Shown in pieces: positions 60,233-64,000 of a stretch of 64,000 nt of DNA (positions are counted from its first letter, which is position 1; each line of letters opens with the position of its first letter). The position numbers were made by a program, and so were the translations under genes. The notes under the pieces were generated by a model. The model saw only the letters and a list, made by a program, of their open reading frames with translations, was not told the origin of the DNA and ran no database searches. Source of the stretch: Lactococcus sp. dk101 (GTDB lineage: Bacteria; Bacillota; Bacilli; Lactobacillales; Streptococcaceae); NCBI RefSeq assembly GCF_009601055.1, contig NZ_WITI01000002.1, positions 297,007 through 361,006 of the forward strand, written 5' to 3'.

Positions 60233-63200
60233 TTAAGAATGTTGCTTCATTTTTTTGAGCAGCATTGCGGCTGACAATAACAAAATCCCCACAACAAGTC
60301 CAAAGAATTGAGACTCAGAGCCTGTTTGTGGCAAGGTCTTTTCATCTGATGCTTTGGCATCAACTGGAGTACTTGTTTTTTCCGTTGCCTTTGTGTTTTC
60401 ACTTGTTTGACTTGAAACAGGAGTCACTGGAAGCGTTGGAATGTCAGATGTTACAGGTTCTGTCGGAGTAGCAGGAGTGACAGGAGTCACTGGAACAATC
60501 GGTGTTTTGGTGTTTGTGATTGATATGACGGCGTTTAATTCTGAAAGGCTGATTTCAAAGTGATAATGCATGGCCGCATCAAAATCATAACCGAATGCCG
60601 TGCTTGTTTCAATGAAATAATAACTGCCAGGTACTAATTGATCTACTTTGATTTGGCCATTTTGGTCAGTGGTCAAGTCGCTTGCAATTTTAGTATCGCT
60701 ATTATCATACAAATCAAATGTGACACCAGAAAGAGGCTCAGTTGTTTCAGTGTCAGTCTTTGTTAAGACCACATCGCCTTTGATTTTTGTATTTGAAACT
60801 GTATAAGTAATGATTTTATCAACGGTTGTATCGTTATCGATGACAATGGTGTAACTTTCAGTTGGTAAAATATATCCAGCAGGAGATACCGTTTCAGTAA
60901 GGGGATAAGTCCCAGCTTTCAAGTCTGTAAAATTAATTTGACCATTTGTATCTGTCGTTTTGGTTTGTGAAAAACTGCTGTTTTTCTTTGTCAAGACAAA
61001 ACTTGCACCAGAAAGTTGTTCTTGAGTATCGCTATCAACTTTATTCAAAATCAATTTGTATTTTGAACCGACTGATGAGCCACCATTGTTGACAACATTG
61101 ACTTGGCTGGTCTGACTGCCAGAAATTGGTGTTGTGTCATTGCTGACAAGATCCGCAGCATTTGAGACCGTGTCTTTTGTTTGTTCGGAGTCAATTAAAG
61201 CGCTATATGTAATATAGTAAGCATGTTCAAGTGTTTTCAAGAAACGAATGACGAAGCTTCCGTCAGTATTTTTAGTAATGGTGTAGTCTTGATCTAAAAC
61301 CAATGGGCTACTGTCTTTGGCATAAGCACCTGATAAGGAACCGTCAGTGTTGACAGCAGCTTCTTGAATTTTAAAACTTGAGTAACTGATGATTTGATTG
61401 GCAGAAGGTGTATCCAAAATAGAGGCATTTTCAACAATGGATTGTGACGCATTCATTGTTAATTTCCAGTCCACGTAAGACGAATCTGTTTTAGATTGTT
61501 CACCTGTTTTGGTCAAGTGGTTGTTACCATTTGTGATAGAGACTTTAGCTGTGAAGTTTTCACTGTCATCAGCGGTAGTCAATGTCGCTGTGTTTGAGTA
61601 GCTGGCTTGTGTAATGCCAACAGGTTTAGTTTTGTATTTCAAGACATAAGGGGCATCAGACCCGTCAGGAAGAACAACTTTTAAGGTTTTAGTCTGTTCA
61701 TCAAAAGAAATACTTGCGGCTGTTGCTTGAGTTTCAAGCGTAGGCGTTCCGTTAGTGCTGATGGCAGTTACCTTGTAAACAGCTGCACTATCAGCGATGT
61801 ATACTTGGTCTGAGGAAATCGTGTCAGTGATGACAGGACTTTTCTGTAAGTTTGTTTGATAATTGACACCAACAGTCCAAGAAATTTCTTTGCTTACCGC
61901 GTTGTAACTTCCTGATTTTGCACCGTCATTGTCGATGGCAGTAACGGGGTCAAATGGGGCATTAAAGCCTTCTGTACGAACTTGATTGATTGGATCCGTC
62001 CAAGTAAATTCAGAGCGGTTGGTTGCTTTCCCGTCTTGCATGCTTGCATAATCAATGTTTGTTGTGTAATGAATTTGATAAGCGTGCGATAACTCAGCTT
62101 CTGTCATTTGACTTTCGTTGAAACTTAAAACAAATCGTTCGCCCTCAGTTGATGTGGCTGGTGTTTTGGTGATGTTGTATTTTGAAGCATCTAAAACGCT
62201 ATTGAGATCAAGATCAGTAATGACCATGCTATTTTCATTCAAATGAAGACCAAGGCCCATTTTGTCAAGAATGCTAACATTTTTCATAGTTTGGCGGTCT
62301 TGATTGATGACGATGTTCCAGCCCACTAAATCATCCATGTAATCAATATTTGAGATGGATTTTGTTGAACCAGTAGTCTTTAAAGTATAGCTGACTTGGC
62401 CAGTTGTCGCACCAGCAGCAGAAGCTTCATTCGTAACGGTTGCTCCAATACGTGACAATGAACCATTGTATTGTGTTTTATAAGTAAGAACGACGCCTGT
62501 GCTTAATCCAGAAGGGAAAGCGAGGGCCATGTGATTGTTTTGGTCAAAACTGAGGACATAATCTTGATCTTTGACCAATACTTTTCCTGCTGAATTTTTA
62601 ACCACGATAGAATCAGTCACGTAAGAAGAATTAGCATCCAAACTGTCAGTAATGACAGCGTCAGAAGCAGCTAAAGTAAGCCGACCAGGATTGAAATTCA
62701 CTGTCCATTTGACTTGTTCATTTCCACTGGCAGTTGTCGCAGATTTGCTGATGAGCTTATCGTAAGTACTGCTAACAGTGGCTTCTGCTGGACTTGTTGT
62801 GCCTTGATTGTTGAGTGTCGCTTGATTTTTAAAATTTAGCGTACCACCTTCAGTTGGAATGCTTGCTTTATCAATATCTGTGACGTAAGTAATCCGAAAT
62901 GCCTTGCGTGTTTCAGCATAAGCACCGATAAAACTGATGTTGCCTGATGCATCTACTGTATAATCAGTTCCTGATGTCAAGACTGAACCAACACCAGAAA
63001 TTGTGCCGTCCATTGCGACATTCAAAAGTTGAACTTTTGTTGATGTCAGTGTCACACCAGTGGGCATGGTCTCAGTGATACTGGCATTTTTCAATGTCTT
63101 TTGGCTACTGTTGACATCAACTGTCCAAGTGATTTTTTGACCATTTTTGGCTGTATCAAGTTGTCCAGCTTTACTGATATCCGTACCGCCCGAAGGTTCA

Positions 63201-63748
63201 ACCGTAATGGGAACATCCTTGTTTCCATTTATGGTTGGCACCGAAATGATTGAAAAACCAGGTGTCGTTACATTCAATTTTCCTTGATTGTAGTAGAAGT
63301 CACCGCTGATATTACTGTCATTTTCGACATCGCTATTAAAGGTAAAAGTCACAAGACCAGTGGCAGCAATTTTGTAGGTTCCGTATTGGCCGAGACTCCC
63401 ACTTCCAGCAGAAACGGTAATCTGAGTTGGCAAATTGAAACTGAAGGTGTCGCCAGCTTTAATTTCATAGCCGTCTTTCAATTCATTGGGAATGCTCCAT
63501 TGATAATGAAGTTTGACATTGGTTTTGAGTGTTAGCTGACTAGGATCGACAGCAAGTCCAGCATCATCAGTGAAACTGGCGTCAAAAGATGAAATGATAC
63601 TTCCATTTGAACTGTCAGGAAGGACAGTAGCAAGGTCAGTATTGACAAGTGTGACAGAGGCGACTTGTGTCAAAGGTTGGGTCAATTGGAGCAAGATAAA
63701 TACGAGAGAAATAAAAACTTTGAGGGATTTATTCATCGCTTTTTTCAT
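60233..63748 (-). CDS. LPQTG-anchored adhesin with Cna-type domains
   Basis: A 1171-residue surface protein. A signal peptide (basic start, SLKVFISLVFILLQLTQPLT) is followed by an N-terminal Ig-like adhesin region. Several repeats of the collagen-adhesin type cover about residues 250-870 (for example WTVDVNSSQKTLKNASITET and WKLTMNASQSIVENASILDT). Two CnaB domains at about 905-1070 have candidate isopeptide Lys in LNKVDSDT and LTKTDTET and Glu in LTETVSPAGY and FIETSTAFGY. A Pro/Thr-rich wall region precedes LPQTGSESQ, a membrane helix and KKMKQHS. It probably binds host or matrix proteins. The ATG was chosen after AAGGAAG; a longer frame lacks support. Confidence 0.88.
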   Translation of the reverse strand: MKKAMNKSLKVFISLVFILLQLTQPLTQVASVTLVNTDLATVLPDSSNGSIISSFDASFTDDAGLAVDPSQLTLKTNVKLHYQWSIPNELKDGYEIKAGDTFSFNLPTQITVSAGSGSLGQYGTYKIAATGLVTFTFNSDVENDSNISGDFYYNQGKLNVTTPGFSIISVPTINGNKDVPITVEPSGGTDISKAGQLDTAKNGQKITWTVDVNSSQKTLKNASITETMPTGVTLTSTKVQLLNVAMDGTISGVGSVLTSGTDYTVDASGNISFIGAYAETRKAFRITYVTDIDKASIPTEGGTLNFKNQATLNNQGTTSPAEATVSSTYDKLISKSATTASGNEQVKWTVNFNPGRLTLAASDAVITDSLDANSSYVTDSIVVKNSAGKVLVKDQDYVLSFDQNNHMALAFPSGLSTGVVLTYKTQYNGSLSRIGATVTNEASAAGATTGQVSYTLKTTGSTKSISNIDYMDDLVGWNIVINQDRQTMKNVSILDKMGLGLHLNENSMVITDLDLNSVLDASKYNITKTPATSTEGERFVLSFNESQMTEAELSHAYQIHYTTNIDYASMQDGKATNRSEFTWTDPINQVRTEGFNAPFDPVTAIDNDGAKSGSYNAVSKEISWTVGVNYQTNLQKSPVITDTISSDQVYIADSAAVYKVTAISTNGTPTLETQATAASISFDEQTKTLKVVLPDGSDAPYVLKYKTKPVGITQASYSNTATLTTADDSENFTAKVSITNGNNHLTKTGEQSKTDSSYVDWKLTMNASQSIVENASILDTPSANQIISYSSFKIQEAAVNTDGSLSGAYAKDSSPLVLDQDYTITKNTDGSFVIRFLKTLEHAYYITYSALIDSEQTKDTVSNAADLVSNDTTPISGSQTSQVNVVNNGGSSVGSKYKLILNKVDSDTQEQLSGASFVLTKKNSSFSQTKTTDTNGQINFTDLKAGTYPLTETVSPAGYILPTESYTIVIDNDTTVDKIITYTVSNTKIKGDVVLTKTDTETTEPLSGVTFDLYDNSDTKIASDLTTDQNGQIKVDQLVPGSYYFIETSTAFGYDFDAAMHYHFEISLSELNAVISITNTKTPIVPVTPVTPATPTEPVTSDIPTLPVTPVSSQTSENTKATEKTSTPVDAKASDEKTLPQTGSESQFFGLVVGILLLSAAMLLKKMKQHS

Positions 63749-63917
63749 GGTTAATCTTCCTTTCTTTTCTAAAAAGACATCAACAAACCGAGAAAAAACG
63801 CAACAAAAAAAGTGAGCCAAAAATCATTTCCTTTTAAATGATAGAAAGTGAAAGCTCAATATTCTAAAAAAATGGTAAATTGTAAAATTAGTTTAGCCAC
63901 CTTGAAGTAAGCAAAAC

Positions 63918-63975
63918 GCATCTGAATTTCTTATACTTGAATTGGGAAACACAAGTAGGAAGAGGATTCAGATGC
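63918..63975 (+). promoter_or_regulatory. inverted repeat enclosing the ribosome site and start of a transposase-like ORF
   Basis: GCATCTGAAT (63918-63927) is exactly complementary to ATTCAGATGC (63966-63975), whose ATG would be the start codon. In RNA this hairpin would hide the start. Confidence 0.5.
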
Positions 63976-64000
63976 AAGACCATTATAACACACGAAATAA
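63972..64000 (+). CDS. start of an ORF cut by the window edge, possibly an IS30-type transposase
   Basis: Only MQDHYNTRNK is visible, preceded by AGGAAGAGG. Short N termini of this kind (M-x-HYN) occur in IS30-family transposases, and the start-hiding inverted repeat just upstream is common at insertion-sequence ends. Ten residues are too few to prove it. Confidence 0.3.

Overview
The window looks like a chromosomal segment of a lactococcus-type member of the Streptococcaceae. The evidence is low GC content, the pyrR-pyrP-pyrB-carA order with a PyrR attenuator, murD-murG-divIB, a type B L31, RNase J2 and a Wzd/Wze/Wzh-type exopolysaccharide (EPS) locus. A spermidine operon containing agmatinase suggests a species other than the dairy L. 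lactis group, perhaps the L. piscium/L. raffinolactis side. That species guess is inference.

Layout. 1-2.7 kb: end of a PRD/PTS regulator plus ascorbate-type EIIB and EIIC. 3-5.4 kb: transketolase and a small membrane protein. 5.4-5.9 kb: two structured RNA regions with no protein gene. 5.9-13.7 kb: polyamine operon (speA, speE, speB, two TMEM175-type channel genes, an alpha/beta hydrolase, a carboxyspermidine dehydrogenase gene broken by an in-frame stop, and carboxyspermidine decarboxylase). 13.8-16.5 kb: lysine riboswitch, asd, Nudix hydrolase, dapA. 16.7-22.7 kb: RNase J2, a leucine-rich-repeat surface protein, ffh, a CatE-like dioxygenase. 23-27.5 kb: a 1508-residue LPXTG protein with about 16 InlB-type repeats. 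27.9-37.1 kb: EPS synthesis cluster. 37.2-40.1 kb: Cof-type HAD phosphatase, membrane protein, ftsY. 40.2-44.6 kb: pyrimidine operon. 44.7-50.2 kb: a frameshifted membrane protein gene, MFS transporter, rpmE type B, yceD, and a CovRS-like two-component pair split by a 141-bp inverted-repeat element. 50.3-56.4 kb: murD, murG, divIB, a resolvase remnant, obg. 56.4-63.7 kb (minus strand): an uncharacterised protein, a membrane GDPD, queA and an LPQTG adhesin. The right edge holds what may be the start of an insertion sequence.

Metabolic links. Asd makes L-aspartate semialdehyde, used both by DapA (lysine/diaminopimelate) and by the carboxyspermidine route to spermidine. SpeA and SpeB make putrescine from arginine. 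SpeE is a second, independent aminopropyl-transfer route. Because the carboxyspermidine dehydrogenase gene carries a stop at codon 35, that branch is probably dead in this strain unless the stop is a sequencing error or is read through.

Most unusual signal. A 14-bp palindrome, TGTCAGNNCTGACA with a free central dinucleotide, occurs 14 times exactly, and its 12-bp core GTCAGNNCTGAC occurs at 24 places. It lies inside conserved genes on both strands, just after stop codons, in a terminator-like palindrome, and as the P5 helix of the lysine riboswitch. Chance would give about 0.004 exact copies. It is absent from the whole EPS cluster. It looks like a highly iterated chromosomal palindrome of unknown function. 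Further candidates are a riboswitch-like leader on the polyamine operon, a second orphan RNA next to it, and a duplicated pyrR 3' hairpin whose pairing survives through G-U changes.
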